The translations under genes and the position numbers were made by a program. A DNA stretch of 15,014 nt, taken from UBA2730 sp022793235 (GTDB taxonomy: Bacteria; Bacillota_I; Bacilli_A; RF39; UBA660). Where the stretch lies: NCBI GenBank assembly GCA_949745755.1, contig CATJZL010000101.1:1-15014 (forward strand), read 5' to 3'. The notes under the pieces are model-generated. The model saw only the letters and a list, made by a program, of their open reading frames with translations. It made no database searches and was not told where the DNA came from. Shown one piece after another: positions 1 through 7,338 of the stretch (position 1 is the first letter of the stretch; every line of letters begins with the position of its first letter).

Positions 1-1
1 A

Positions 2-217
2 AGAAAAACGAAAAAGAGTGTTCAAGTCTTACTTGCTATAAAAGAAAAAGGTATCGTACTGGATAACTTAAGTATTAAAAGAAATAGTGAAGTAGAAGAT
101 ACGTCTCTAAGATTTGACACCATAAATGATTTGAATGGAGAAAATGCCATTAAAATAGGAGAGAGTAGTCGTGGGTTAAAAGAAAAGCTATCTTCTATGG
201 GTTATACTTGTAACTAG
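2..217 (+). CDS. Unrecognised protein, C-terminal 71 residues (5' end outside window)
   Basis: An open frame enters from the left edge and ends at TAG 215-217. It encodes a charged, soluble-looking C-terminus that starts RKTKKSVQVLL and ends LSSMGYTCN. No start codon with a ribosome binding site is visible inside, so this is the tail of a longer gene. I do not recognise the family. It does not resemble the N-terminal half of a manganese catalase, which would be expected if this were the other side of the interrupted gene at 2963. Its stop shares the palindrome CTAG (214-217) with the stop of the convergent recombinase, so the two genes overlap by four bases. It may be an element gene or the truncated end of a host gene. 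Confidence 0.5.
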   Translation, partial: RKTKKSVQVLLAIKEKGIVLDNLSIKRNSEVEDTSLRFDTINDLNGENAIKIGESSRGLKEKLSSMGYTCN

Positions 218-1698
218 ATATTTAATATAATTTTTAAGGTAAACTCATTTTCATGATTTTTACCCTTTTTCGTTTTCTTATAATAAACTTTATGGATAAG
301 GGCTCTAAGTAACTTGTTTTTATCCTCTATACATAATAAATGATAATCATTTAAAATAGCAATCAAACTAGGACTAAATATTCGTTTCTTATGTATAGTA
401 GGATAAATATAATTTTTCTTTTCTTTTTCAAGCTCATCTTTTCTATTTTTTAATAAAGACATACGTTCATAAAAGGTATTCGTATCATATACATTTTGCT
501 CCAATAAATCATAAATATTAGAGAGTTGTCTTTCTAACAAATCTAACTCTTTTTTTATTGTATTAACAATAGGTGTATAATCAACGGGTGTAAGGATAGA
601 AGGATCAAAAGTAATCTTATATTGAGAAAAATACTCTTTTAATGAAAAAATCAAAGACTCCTCTACTTCGGCCAAAAAACTACCATAATTTTTGCAATGA
701 ATTCTTGGACAAATTAAAAAATCTTTTGTCATAGAAGAATAGCTTTTTCTCTGTAAAGTATGATTACAGAAATAACAACGCACAAGACCTGCTAAAGGAT
801 TTTGTAGTTGTTCATTCTTCCTATGATGAACAACTCTCTTACTTTTATTAACAAAATCAAAGGTTTCTTTATCAATAAGAGCCTCATGAAGCCCCTTAAC
901 TAAGAGAAAATCCTTATGTTTTGGTCTACTTTTATAAATAACTCCATCAATCAACCTTTTTTCAGTTTTTCTAAAATTCCATTTCACCATTCCATAATAA
1001 GTAGGGTTAGCAAGTATATCTCGAATAGTAGAATAGGACCAAACATCTGCTCTTCTAGGTTTTACTTTCATAGTATTTAAAAGATTCGCAATACGCTGAG
1101 CCCCTACATTTTCACAAGCCTTAGAAAAAATGAATTTCACAATTTTTGATTCTTCCTCTAATGGAACAAGCCTATATCCCTTCTCATTCTTTATTTTTTC
1201 TTTTGCATATCCATAAGGACATATAGAAGCAACAAATTTTCCCTCATAAACAGACGAAAGACGACCTCTATTTAATCGCTTATTTATAAGCTTATATTCC
1301 CGCCTAGACATAAAAAGCCCAAACTCAAAAAATTCCTCATCCGCTTCATTCGTTGGATCATAAATCTTATTAGGCGTAATAATTTTAGTAGAAGAAAAAG
1401 CAAAAGATTTAAAAATTCGAGCTTGATCTGCTGTATCTCCGCGTGCAAGGCGATCCACATCAATAACAAAAATTCCTTTAAATCTTTTTTTCTCAATTTC
1501 TAAGAGCATCTTTTTAACCTCTGGTCGTTCTTCAATTGTATCTGCAGAAACCACTTCTTGGTACCATATATCTATATCTACATTCATCTGTTCTGAAAGA
1601 GAAATAAGAATATCTCTATGTCTCTTTAAGGTATCAACACAACCTTTTTTTTCAAAAGAAATATCTTGTCTAGATTTTCTAAGATATGCACCATACAT
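214..1698 (-). CDS. Large serine recombinase (site-specific integrase)
   Basis: This 494-aa protein should catalyse site-specific integration and excision through a serine-DNA linkage. The N-terminal resolvase domain (about 1-145) shows the nucleophile motif YLRKSR with Ser9 and the DRLARG motif at 82-87. A 'recombinase' domain follows (about 150-290), with GxPYGYA-like and NPTYYG segments. A zinc ribbon comes next: Cys308-x2-Cys311 and Cys330-x4-Cys335. A coiled-coil stretch (about 378-430) ends in a basic tail. Length and order match large serine integrases and SpoIVCA/CisA-type recombinases. I chose the ATG at 1698 because AGGTG lies six bases upstream; the in-frame GTG at 1707 overlaps that site. 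It is divergent from the small-ORF cluster and convergent with the gene at 2-217. All catalytic and zinc residues look intact, so the protein is probably active. Confidence 0.93.
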   Translation of the reverse strand: MYGAYLRKSRQDISFEKKGCVDTLKRHRDILISLSEQMNVDIDIWYQEVVSADTIEERPEVKKMLLEIEKKRFKGIFVIDVDRLARGDTADQARIFKSFAFSSTKIITPNKIYDPTNEADEEFFEFGLFMSRREYKLINKRLNRGRLSSVYEGKFVASICPYGYAKEKIKNEKGYRLVPLEEESKIVKFIFSKACENVGAQRIANLLNTMKVKPRRADVWSYSTIRDILANPTYYGMVKWNFRKTEKRLIDGVIYKSRPKHKDFLLVKGLHEALIDKETFDFVNKSKRVVHHRKNEQLQNPLAGLVRCYFCNHTLQRKSYSSMTKDFLICPRIHCKNYGSFLAEVEESLIFSLKEYFSQYKITFDPSILTPVDYTPIVNTIKKELDLLERQLSNIYDLLEQNVYDTNTFYERMSLLKNRKDELEKEKKNYIYPTIHKKRIFSPSLIAILNDYHLLCIEDKNKLLRALIHKVYYKKTKKGKNHENEFTLKIILNI

Positions 1699-1731
1699 CA
1701 AAATCACCTACTAAATTTTATTAAATAAAAA

Positions 1732-1743
1732 AGAATATATTCT
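1732..1743. promoter_or_regulatory. Palindrome in the divergent recombinase/small-ORF spacer
   Basis: AGAATATATTCT is a perfect 12-bp palindrome in the 85-bp spacer between the recombinase start (1698) and the small ORF (1784), which also has to hold both promoters. It could be an operator for the element's repressor or a recombinase-related site. In such AT-rich DNA a 12-bp palindrome can also arise by chance. Confidence 0.3.
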
Positions 1744-1783
1744 ATACATCTAAATAAAGAATAAAATGAAAACGGGTGAGAAA

Positions 1784-1948
1784 ATGAAATTTATAACAAG
1801 AATGGAACGAGAAAAAAGTAAAATAGAACTTTATAAAACAGAAAAAGAGATGCAAAAAAACAAAATCTATATACAGAGTTTAATATATGAACTTTCCCAA
1901 AAAGAAATCTATAAAAATAGAATTTGGTATTTAAAAAAAGAAGAATAA
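1784..1948 (+). CDS. Small lysine-rich helical protein (54 aa), unrecognised
   Basis: The sequence MKFITRMEREKSKIEL onward is rich in Lys and Glu and predicts a continuous amphipathic helix or short coiled coil. I chose the ATG at 1784 because GGGTG at 1774-1778 is a good ribosome binding site with a five-base spacer; the ATG at 1766 has none. It is the first gene divergent from the recombinase, where excisionase/RDF-like or regulatory proteins often sit, but no known family is recognisable. Its frame closes at TAA 1946-1948 just after an A7 run (1933-1939). The next ORF, in the -1 frame, overlaps this point, so this may be the first half of a single protein of about 108 aa. Confidence 0.5.
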   Translation: MKFITRMEREKSKIELYKTEKEMQKNKIYIQSLIYELSQKEIYKNRIWYLKKEE

Positions 1949-2109
1949 AATCAGAAAATATAGTATTTATAGATAACTTGACAGCAAAAATAATCATAAG
2001 TAAAATAAATAACCCAAAAGTACTCATGTTTTATAATGTAAGTACAGAAATGAGCAAAGGAATAATAAGAATAAGAAAAGGTAGACTAGAAATTTTGGCA
2101 AAAAAATAA
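1924..2109 (+). CDS. Second half of a possible frameshifted small gene, unrecognised
   Basis: This open frame is in the -1 frame relative to the preceding ORF and overlaps its end. Its only start candidate at the 5' end is TTG 1924, with no ribosome binding site, so independent translation is doubtful. From about residue 10 it reads as a plausible small globular protein, with alternating hydrophobic segments such as NIVFIDNLTAKIIISK, and ends LEILAKK. Joined to the upstream ORF at the A7 run it would give a protein of about 108 aa. Three readings are possible: programmed -1 slippage at A-AAA-AAA-G, a one-base deletion that makes a pseudogene, or a homopolymer sequencing error. Confidence 0.4.
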   Translation: MVFKKRRIKSENIVFIDNLTAKIIISKINNPKVLMFYNVSTEMSKGIIRIRKGRLEILAKK

Positions 2110-2325
2110 AAGAAGTAAAAAAATTTAATGTATAGAAAAAATCACTCTTTTTATAATAAATAGTGTAAAGAACAAATATAGAAAAAGAACTAGGAATATA
2201 AACAGAATTTTCAAATTTTAAGTAGAATATAAAGAAATCAGGTTGTAAAATGACCCTAATTTTTAAAATTGATTGTTTGTACACTTAGATAATTTATGCA
2301 ATAATTTTAATTGAAAGGAGAGATT
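2110..2325 (+). other. Noncoding AT-rich spacer
   Basis: These 216 bp contain only very short frames without ribosome binding sites, such as a 12-codon ATG frame near 2251. A TGC-AATAAT extended -10-like sequence at 2297-2305 could serve the next gene. Nothing else stands out. Confidence 0.4.
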
Positions 2326-2496
2326 ATGACTGCTAAACTCTTAAATGAAGAAGAAGTAAAATTTTTTACCAAAGAAACAGGAATAAGAGCGAAGAAAATT
2401 CTATTACTTAAAGAAAATAAAAGTTATTATATTATTATAATGGACAATGTAGCACTAGTAAAAATCCCAAACAAACTTGCCAAAAAAATCATGTAG
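2326..2496 (+). CDS. Small protein (56 aa), unrecognised
   Basis: AAGGAG at 2315-2320 lies five bases before ATG 2326, an excellent initiation signal, so this tiny gene is probably real. The product begins MTAKLLNEEEVKFFTKETG, has a charged N-terminal half and a hydrophobic beta-like stretch (SYYIIIMDNVALVKI, about residues 35-49), and ends KLAKKIM. It has no membrane anchor or Cys. It sits between the split small ORF and the XRE repressor, as accessory regulators of integrative elements often do. The TAG stop forms the start of a palindrome that may be an operator for the downstream repressor. Function is unknown. Confidence 0.6.
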   Translation: MTAKLLNEEEVKFFTKETGIRAKKILLLKENKSYYIIIMDNVALVKIPNKLAKKIM

Positions 2497-2508
2497 ACAT
2501 ATTGTCTA
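2494..2508. promoter_or_regulatory. Candidate repressor operator 1
   Basis: TAGACA-TAT-TGTCTA is a perfect 6-3-6 inverted repeat that overlaps the stop of the 56-aa gene and lies 54 bp before the XRE repressor start. Its size and position are typical of an operator for a dimeric HTH repressor; binding by the adjacent XRE protein is inferred. Confidence 0.45.
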
Positions 2509-2527
2509 TATTACACTAACACATCTT

Positions 2528-2545
2528 AAAATTATTTATAATTTT
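2528..2545. promoter_or_regulatory. Palindrome over the -10 box of the XRE gene
   Basis: AAAATTAT-TT-ATAATTTT is a perfect 8-2-8 inverted repeat. Its right arm contains TATAAT (2537-2542), a likely -10 box 19 bp before the XRE start codon. A protein bound here would block transcription, so autoregulation is plausible. There is no good -35, and the AT-only composition lowers specificity. Confidence 0.4.
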
Positions 2546-2561
2546 GTTTAGAGGTGCAAAA

Positions 2562-2933
2562 ATGATAGTAGGAAAAAGAATAAGGGCTTTGAGAAAAGAA
2601 AGAGGTCTAACACAAAAAGAACTAGGAGACGAATTAAACTTAGATAAAACAACTATATCTCATTATGAAAATGGGCGAAGGATGCCTGATTTAGAATTTC
2701 TAAAAAAAGTAACCAATTATTTTAAAGTAGATATAAATACATTTTTTGGAACAGAATATATAGTAAAGTCCAAACAAAAGAAAGAAATTATGTCAAAAGA
2801 AGAAATTGATTTTATACTAGAACTTAGAAAAACAGACAACTATAACATAATTATGAATGAACCTGAAAAATATGCTCGAATTTTAGGAAATAAAGACTCA
2901 AAAAAGGAAAAATTTCCAGTCGGATCAAAATAA
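2562..2933 (+). CDS. XRE/Cro-CI-family repressor (HTH_3), 123 aa
   Basis: This is a DNA-binding regulator, probably the element's lysogeny-type repressor. Residues about 4-60 form the five-helix HTH_3 fold, with GLTQKELGDELNLDKTTISH as helices 2-3 followed by YENGRRMPDLEFLKK, the classical signature. The C-terminal 60 residues are charged, with no S24 peptidase domain, so it is not a LexA/CI-type self-cleaving repressor. GAGGTG at 2551-2556 lies five bases before ATG 2562; the in-frame TTG upstream at 2544 is less likely. Two palindromes lie directly upstream, consistent with autoregulation. It is followed at once by a hairpin and the cotJC-like junction. Confidence 0.88.
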   Translation: MIVGKRIRALRKERGLTQKELGDELNLDKTTISHYENGRRMPDLEFLKKVTNYFKVDINTFFGTEYIVKSKQKKEIMSKEEIDFILELRKTDNYNIIMNEPEKYARILGNKDSKKEKFPVGSK

Positions 2934-2960
2934 ATAGAAAAATGATCTATTTCTATTTTT
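2932..2960 (+). terminator. Intrinsic terminator after the XRE gene
   Basis: A 9-bp perfect stem (2932-2940 AAATAGAAA with 2950-2958 TTTCTATTT) with a 9-nt loop runs into TTTTT. It begins inside the TAA stop of the repressor. The stem is all weak pairs except one G-C, so efficiency is uncertain. It may equally be part of the element-end sequence, because the catalase frame starts three bases later. Confidence 0.5.
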
Positions 2961-2962
2961 AA

Positions 2963-3352
2963 CGTCCAGAAGAACTAGCACATGTAGAAATGATTTCAAC
3001 TATGGTATATCAATTAATGAAGGGAGCTACAATAGAAGAAATCAAAGAAGCTGGACTAGATCCACACTATGCAGAACATAGAAAAGGTTTGTATCCAACC
3101 AATGCGGATGGAGTACCATTTAGTGTAACTTATTTTGCAACAACAGGAGATGCTTTAGCAGATCTTTCAGAAGATATGGCTGCAGAACAGAAAGCAAGGG
3201 CCGTTTATGAAAACTTAATAAATTTGACAAATGATAATGATGTCATTGCTCCACTTTTGTGGCTTAGACAAAGAGAGATAGTTCATTATAATCGATTTAA
3301 AGAGCTATTTGAAATATATCAAAGAGAATATAAAGATAGAAATCTTTCATAG
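2963..3352 (+). pseudogene. CotJC-type manganese catalase, 3' fragment (N-terminus missing)
   Basis: Reading from 2963 gives RPEELAHVEMISTMVYQL and onward, closely resembling the ferritin-like core of CotJC/manganese catalase: EExxH (Glu and His metal ligands), HRKGLYPTNADGVPF, then EDMAAEQKARAVYENLI and LRQREIVHYNRF, carrying the later Glu and His ligands. The distance from EELAH to the end (about 125 aa) fits the short CotJC type (about 190 aa). The first about 60 residues, including the helix with the first ligand Glu, are absent. An in-frame stop lies at 2960-2962 and no ribosome binding site is present. Starting at ATG 2990 would discard the EExxH ligands, so that is not a sensible functional start. 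The downstream frame is intact to TAG, suggesting recent interruption or an excisable insertion rather than old decay. Confidence 0.8.
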
Positions 3353-3371
3353 TAATTAGTCTTGTTAAACA

Positions 3372-3402
3372 AAAAGAATTGTTTTTTATAAGCAATTCTT
3401 TT
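3372..3402. terminator. Bidirectional terminator between cotJC fragment and GH94-like gene
   Basis: A 10-bp perfect stem pairs AAAAGAATTG (3372-3381) with CAATTCTTTT (3393-3402), with an 11-nt loop. A- and T-runs flank both sides, so it can terminate both convergent genes. The stop codon of the minus-strand gene (3388-3386) lies in the loop, so one arm codes for its last residues. Confidence 0.7.
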
Positions 3403-6400
3403 CTTTATAATAGATCTCTACAATATGTTTTTTATAATCATTTTTTAAAGATATATATATCGCTTTTTCTCCATCTATTATAATAGTATCTTTTTTTTGA
3501 CTCTTAAAAACATAAATTTCATAAATCGTGCTATAGTATTTATAATAAAGCTTAAAACTTTTTATGCATGTTGGCAGAGTAGGAGAAATAAATATTCTTT
3601 TCCCTTGTTTCTTGACTCCTAAAAACAACTCTAAAAAAAGAAAGAAGTGAAGAGAATTTTGATTAGAAAAATAGGGCTCTTTTTTATATCGATCTATCCG
3701 CTTCTTAGTAGCAGTTTGATAAAGAGAACTCAAATTTTTATATAGATGATAAGCCTTATCGATCTGACCGAATTTGGCTAAAACACAAATTTTTAAAAGT
3801 TTAGAACAAGTTAAATTTTCTATCCAATCTTTTTCATCATTAAGAGTAGAGTAATTAAAAATAAGTTTATAGATCATGTCATCATTTGACAGAATTTTTT
3901 TCATCCCTTCCTTATCCAAAGACTGTAATTTTTCTCTATAAAAAGTAATATCCTTATTCTTATTGTATATTTTAGTAATAGATACAAAAAAGACAAGTAT
4001 TTGATAAAGAATGATGTTAGAATTGAATTTTTCATTTTCTAAAACGAAATTTAAAATTTTCTCTAAGTGTTGATAAAAAGAGTCATGATATGTAGTAAAT
4101 TTAAAATATACTTCTTTTTCTCTACCCAACCTTGTAAGCAAATAAGAATATTCCCCATTTAAAATAGCATAATCCTCACTTACTTCTAAATATTTTTGAA
4201 TGCTATAAAAAAGAAGTAGATAAGTAGAAAGAGTAGAACAGACCATTCCAATATTTTCAGAAGCATTCCAAGAAGAAAGAAGTTCACCCTTATATGTAAC
4301 ATGTTCTAGACATTTTAAAATATTTTTTTTACTCAAATCAGGTGAAATAAGTAGAAGTGATAGACTATCATATAGAAGATCCTGTATAGTAAATAAAAAA
4401 TGATGTTGAAGTAAACTTTCTCTATCATAGCCATTAAAAAGGAGAATTTCATAAGTTTGCCATAAACACATTAAATTCAATGTTGTATCATCTGTTTCAA
4501 TAGAAAGAACATGAAGTAAATCCTTAAAATGTATCTTTGTTAAATAAAGGCTATTTTCCACAACAGATATATTAGCATATTTTTCTTTTAACAACAGAAC
4601 ATTCTTATCATATATAGCATTAGTACTTTCCAAAAAATAATCCTTTCTTGGATTAGTACCAATAAAAATAGAGAAAGATTTACGTTCATCCTTTAAAAAA
4701 GAAATTTCTATTTCCAAGATTTTTTCTAAGAACGAATGACAAAATACATCCTTAAATTTTTTGGTAGCACTAATAAAAAGCTGTTTTCCAGTTAATTTGT
4801 TTTTTATTCGAACGAGATTATTCTTTTTATCATAGAAAGAAGAAAGAAACCTAGCCTCATAAGCATGTAAGCCCAACAAAGGTAGAAGTAAGAATTTTAG
4901 TTGAATAGTAATAGGAAGATTACTTTTATTCTGAAAATCAAATTTATAAAATAAGATAGGATCAATTGTAGATAAAAATTTAGTCACAATAAGTTCAACT
5001 CCATCTTCATGATATGAAAAAATAGAATAACCAAAACCAACTCGAATAGTTTGAAAGGTAATAGATTTATCATTCAATAATATTTCATAGAAATCACTAA
5101 AACCAGTAAAAATAGTAGAATCAGAAGAACACAAAGAAGTTTGTTCCTTATTAGAATAAATAGAATACAAATAAGAGTTAGACAATAAAATCTTCCAAGG
5201 ATAAGCAAAATGGTAAATAACATACTCATTATTTACTAAGTCAAATCCTCCATAAGAATTGTCAAGAAAAAGTGTTTTAAAAGGGGAAGAAGTACGATCT
5301 AAAGAGCCAATTTCATGAACAGGAATAGATTCATCCTCTTCTTCAAAAATATTTGGACAAAAAGTCTTTTCTGCTTCGATTTTCTTTTCCTTTTCTAAAA
5401 ATATTTTAAAATTTTGTAAATTTTTTTGTCGAGACTGTTTTCTTTTTAAATAGGAAACAATATCCTGTAAATGGTTATTATCCCTTAATTCTATATATAA
5501 TGTAGATAAAAGCTTAAGCTGCTGAAATTCTTCATTTGAAACCTCTAAAGAGGATAAAAGAAAAACGCCATCAAAAGTTAAATGATTTTCATTCAAAAGA
5601 GAGAAGTATCTCTTAAATCCTAGAATTGCCTTCTTAGTTGCCTCGTTAGGATAAAGAAAAAGTAAATCCACATAAATTCCATTATTTTTTAAATAAGAAT
5701 GAAAAGTAAAAATCTCATCAATGGCTTTTAAAGTATAATTTTCTTGTATATGTATAAGAAGTATTTTATAATTGCCTGATATTTGATACTTCCATAAAGA
5801 ATGCATAGAAATATCTTGCAAAAAAAGCTGTTTTTCCTTTTCTATATCTCTTTTAAAGTCTACTTGCCAGATAAGGTTAAAAAAAGTATGATAGAGTACA
5901 AAATCTTTATAGGAAGAGGAATTTTTTAACAAATTAGATTTAAAAAATAAATATTTAGATTGCCTAGAAAGAGTTTGATATTTTTGTAAAATAGAATAAA
6001 TAGAAGAACGTGTATAACTAATAAAATTTAATAAATAAAACTTTTTTTCTTCATTTGAATCTAAAGATAAAGGAACAGAAATGACATAGTTATTTTTATC
6101 TATACTAAAAGACAAATTTTCAAAAGGAAAAACTTTAGTGACAAAATATAGATGATTTTTTGCATTATAAGTAATAAATGAATGAAGCTTAGAATGATAA
6201 GTACTATTCTGAATCATTTTGCCATATTGAACATCCCGATTAAAAAGAAACTGCATAGAAAAGTTAAAGTTTACAGTAAAAGATTTAGGTTCATAATGCG
6301 TATTTTTAATAGAAAACACCCTAAGTTCCAAATCCTCTTCTTGACTAATAGAAATTTCTGTTTTGATAATAAACTCATCATACCTTTTGATATAAGAGGC

Positions 6401-7279
6401 AATAGCTTCATTAAAAACATTTTTATATTTACAGGCTGGATCATAGGAGTGTAAAGAATAAATAGCATTTGATTTTTTATCTTGAATAGAAAAAGAAAAA
6501 GTATCTTGCTTATATAATAATATATTTTTATATTGACTAAAGCTTTGTCCTGCCTCATCTAAAAAAAGAGTATAATTTTTATTAGAAAGAAAATTAAAAT
6601 GAAGAGGAAAAGTAGGATGAATAGATTGTTTCTTAAAGGTCTCTATAGAATGAAAAAAAGAAGAAGATTTTCCTTGAAGAGAAAGAAGAGATTTTAAAAT
6701 ATGTTGAATCAAAATAATATTTTGATAAACACAGGTTTCATACTCCATCAATAAACTTGAAATAGTGAGACCCTTTAATGAAAGGGAAAGAGAAAGAACC
6801 TCAAGTAACTTAGTCTTATTAGGTCTATTTTCAATTTCTTTAATAAAATAAAATAAGGAATAAGATTTTAAATTCCTATTTATATCATAATATGTATTAA
6901 TAGAAATGTTTTTATCCAAATCCAACTTAAAAAGTATAGACTGAATCAATAAATATTCAGTTCTTTTTTTTTCCTCTTCGGCTATAATCATACTCAACTT
7001 TTTAATAAAAATAAAATAAGTATCCTCCAATAAGTGTTCCTTTTTTTTATATAAAGGAAGAAATGATTTTAAATCTCTTTTAGTAACTTGATAGTTTTTA
7101 TTTCGAAGAAAAGAAGAAAGAGGAGTTTCTATCTTTTTAAATTTTAACAAGGACAGGGGAGTCAGTTTTGTTAAAGAAGAAAGGATAATTTGCTTATTTT
7201 TTAAAAGTAACTCTTGTTCTTTAGAAAAATAGGAAGTAGAGCATTTCAAATATTTCTTAATCATTTTAACTTCTAACAT
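3386..7279 (-). CDS. GH94-like protein resembling the C-terminal part of cyclic beta-1,2-glucan synthase; probable pseudoenzyme
   Basis: This 1297-aa protein has no signal peptide or membrane segments. Blocks in order match, from memory, the phosphorylase half of NdvB/ChvB or 1,2-beta-oligoglucan phosphorylases: FNFLSNKNYTLFLDEAGQSFSQY (about 228-250, cf. LSNGRYSVMLT.AGGGYSRW), SLWKYQISGNYKILLI (494-509), GGFDLVNNEYVI (677-688), GYSIFSYHEDGVEL (750-763), IQDLLYDSLSLLLISPDL (965-982), and near the end RYKKEPYF and FKLYYKYYSTIYEIYV (1242-1257). The N-terminal GT84 and membrane part of the synthases is missing. The GDWNDG general-acid block expected soon after residue 1070 and the GGxxTxxAxW region are not found. 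It may be inactive or have a new role. AAGGAGG precedes ATG 7279. It is transcribed alone. Confidence 0.72.
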   Translation of the reverse strand: MLEVKMIKKYLKCSTSYFSKEQELLLKNKQIILSSLTKLTPLSLLKFKKIETPLSSFLRNKNYQVTKRDLKSFLPLYKKKEHLLEDTYFIFIKKLSMIIAEEEKKRTEYLLIQSILFKLDLDKNISINTYYDINRNLKSYSLFYFIKEIENRPNKTKLLEVLSLSLSLKGLTISSLLMEYETCVYQNIILIQHILKSLLSLQGKSSSFFHSIETFKKQSIHPTFPLHFNFLSNKNYTLFLDEAGQSFSQYKNILLYKQDTFSFSIQDKKSNAIYSLHSYDPACKYKNVFNEAIASYIKRYDEFIIKTEISISQEEDLELRVFSIKNTHYEPKSFTVNFNFSMQFLFNRDVQYGKMIQNSTYHSKLHSFITYNAKNHLYFVTKVFPFENLSFSIDKNNYVISVPLSLDSNEEKKFYLLNFISYTRSSIYSILQKYQTLSRQSKYLFFKSNLLKNSSSYKDFVLYHTFFNLIWQVDFKRDIEKEKQLFLQDISMHSLWKYQISGNYKILLIHIQENYTLKAIDEIFTFHSYLKNNGIYVDLLFLYPNEATKKAILGFKRYFSLLNENHLTFDGVFLLSSLEVSNEEFQQLKLLSTLYIELRDNNHLQDIVSYLKRKQSRQKNLQNFKIFLEKEKKIEAEKTFCPNIFEEEDESIPVHEIGSLDRTSSPFKTLFLDNSYGGFDLVNNEYVIYHFAYPWKILLSNSYLYSIYSNKEQTSLCSSDSTIFTGFSDFYEILLNDKSITFQTIRVGFGYSIFSYHEDGVELIVTKFLSTIDPILFYKFDFQNKSNLPITIQLKFLLLPLLGLHAYEARFLSSFYDKKNNLVRIKNKLTGKQLFISATKKFKDVFCHSFLEKILEIEISFLKDERKSFSIFIGTNPRKDYFLESTNAIYDKNVLLLKEKYANISVVENSLYLTKIHFKDLLHVLSIETDDTTLNLMCLWQTYEILLFNGYDRESLLQHHFLFTIQDLLYDSLSLLLISPDLSKKNILKCLEHVTYKGELLSSWNASENIGMVCSTLSTYLLLFYSIQKYLEVSEDYAILNGEYSYLLTRLGREKEVYFKFTTYHDSFYQHLEKILNFVLENEKFNSNIILYQILVFFVSITKIYNKNKDITFYREKLQSLDKEGMKKILSNDDMIYKLIFNYSTLNDEKDWIENLTCSKLLKICVLAKFGQIDKAYHLYKNLSSLYQTATKKRIDRYKKEPYFSNQNSLHFFLFLELFLGVKKQGKRIFISPTLPTCIKSFKLYYKYYSTIYEIYVFKSQKKDTIIIDGEKAIYISLKNDYKKHIVEIYYKEKNCL

Positions 7280-7303
7280 AGCAAACTCTCCTCCTTAATT
7301 TTA

Positions 7304-7332
7304 ATTATAACCCAAAAAAAGAGGCGTGTATA
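7304..7332 (-). promoter_or_regulatory. Promoter of the GH94-like gene
   Basis: On the minus strand, TATACA (7332-7327) and TATAAT (7309-7304) are separated by 17 bp and lie 25 bp upstream of the ATG. The -10 is consensus and the -35 matches TTGACA at four of six positions. Confidence 0.6.
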
Positions 7333-7338
7333 GAAAAA

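Larger units (their letters stand above)
1..2962. mobile_element. Right-hand portion of an integrated serine-recombinase element
   Basis: This stretch carries a large serine recombinase, a divergent cluster of tiny unrecognised ORFs and an XRE repressor, the usual make-up of the integration and lysogeny module of a prophage, ICE or skin-like element. The right boundary is inferred from the CotJC-type catalase reading frame, which begins abruptly at 2963, immediately after a hairpin closing the repressor gene. An in-frame stop lies at 2960-2962. The left end is not visible, and no repeat matching the 2950-2970 region could be found in the first 217 bases. No phage structural or conjugation gene is present, so the element type is unknown. 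The boundary is an inference that needs the left flank. Confidence 0.5.

Noticed and set aside
2024..2284. 86-codon minus-strand frame rich in Phe, Leu and Tyr
   Set aside because: It is what the complement of A-rich DNA gives. It has no ribosome binding site and overlaps the plus-strand small ORF. Similar minus-strand frames at 1791-2027, 10859-11167, 13281-13565 and 14172-14540 were rejected for the same reason.
2251..2289. 12-codon ORF upstream of the 56-aa gene as a leader peptide
   Set aside because: It has no convincing ribosome binding site, no regulatory codon run and no attenuator hairpin after it.
2990..3352. Catalase fragment as a complete 120-aa protein starting at ATG 2990
   Set aside because: The family similarity continues upstream in frame to 2963 and includes the metal-binding EExxH, and no ribosome binding site precedes 2990.
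3386..7279. Possible alternative genetic code (TGA as Trp), given Mollicutes-like base composition
   Set aside because: All tryptophans in this 1297-aa gene are TGG, large genes have no internal in-frame TGA, and the CDF gene ends naturally in TGA.
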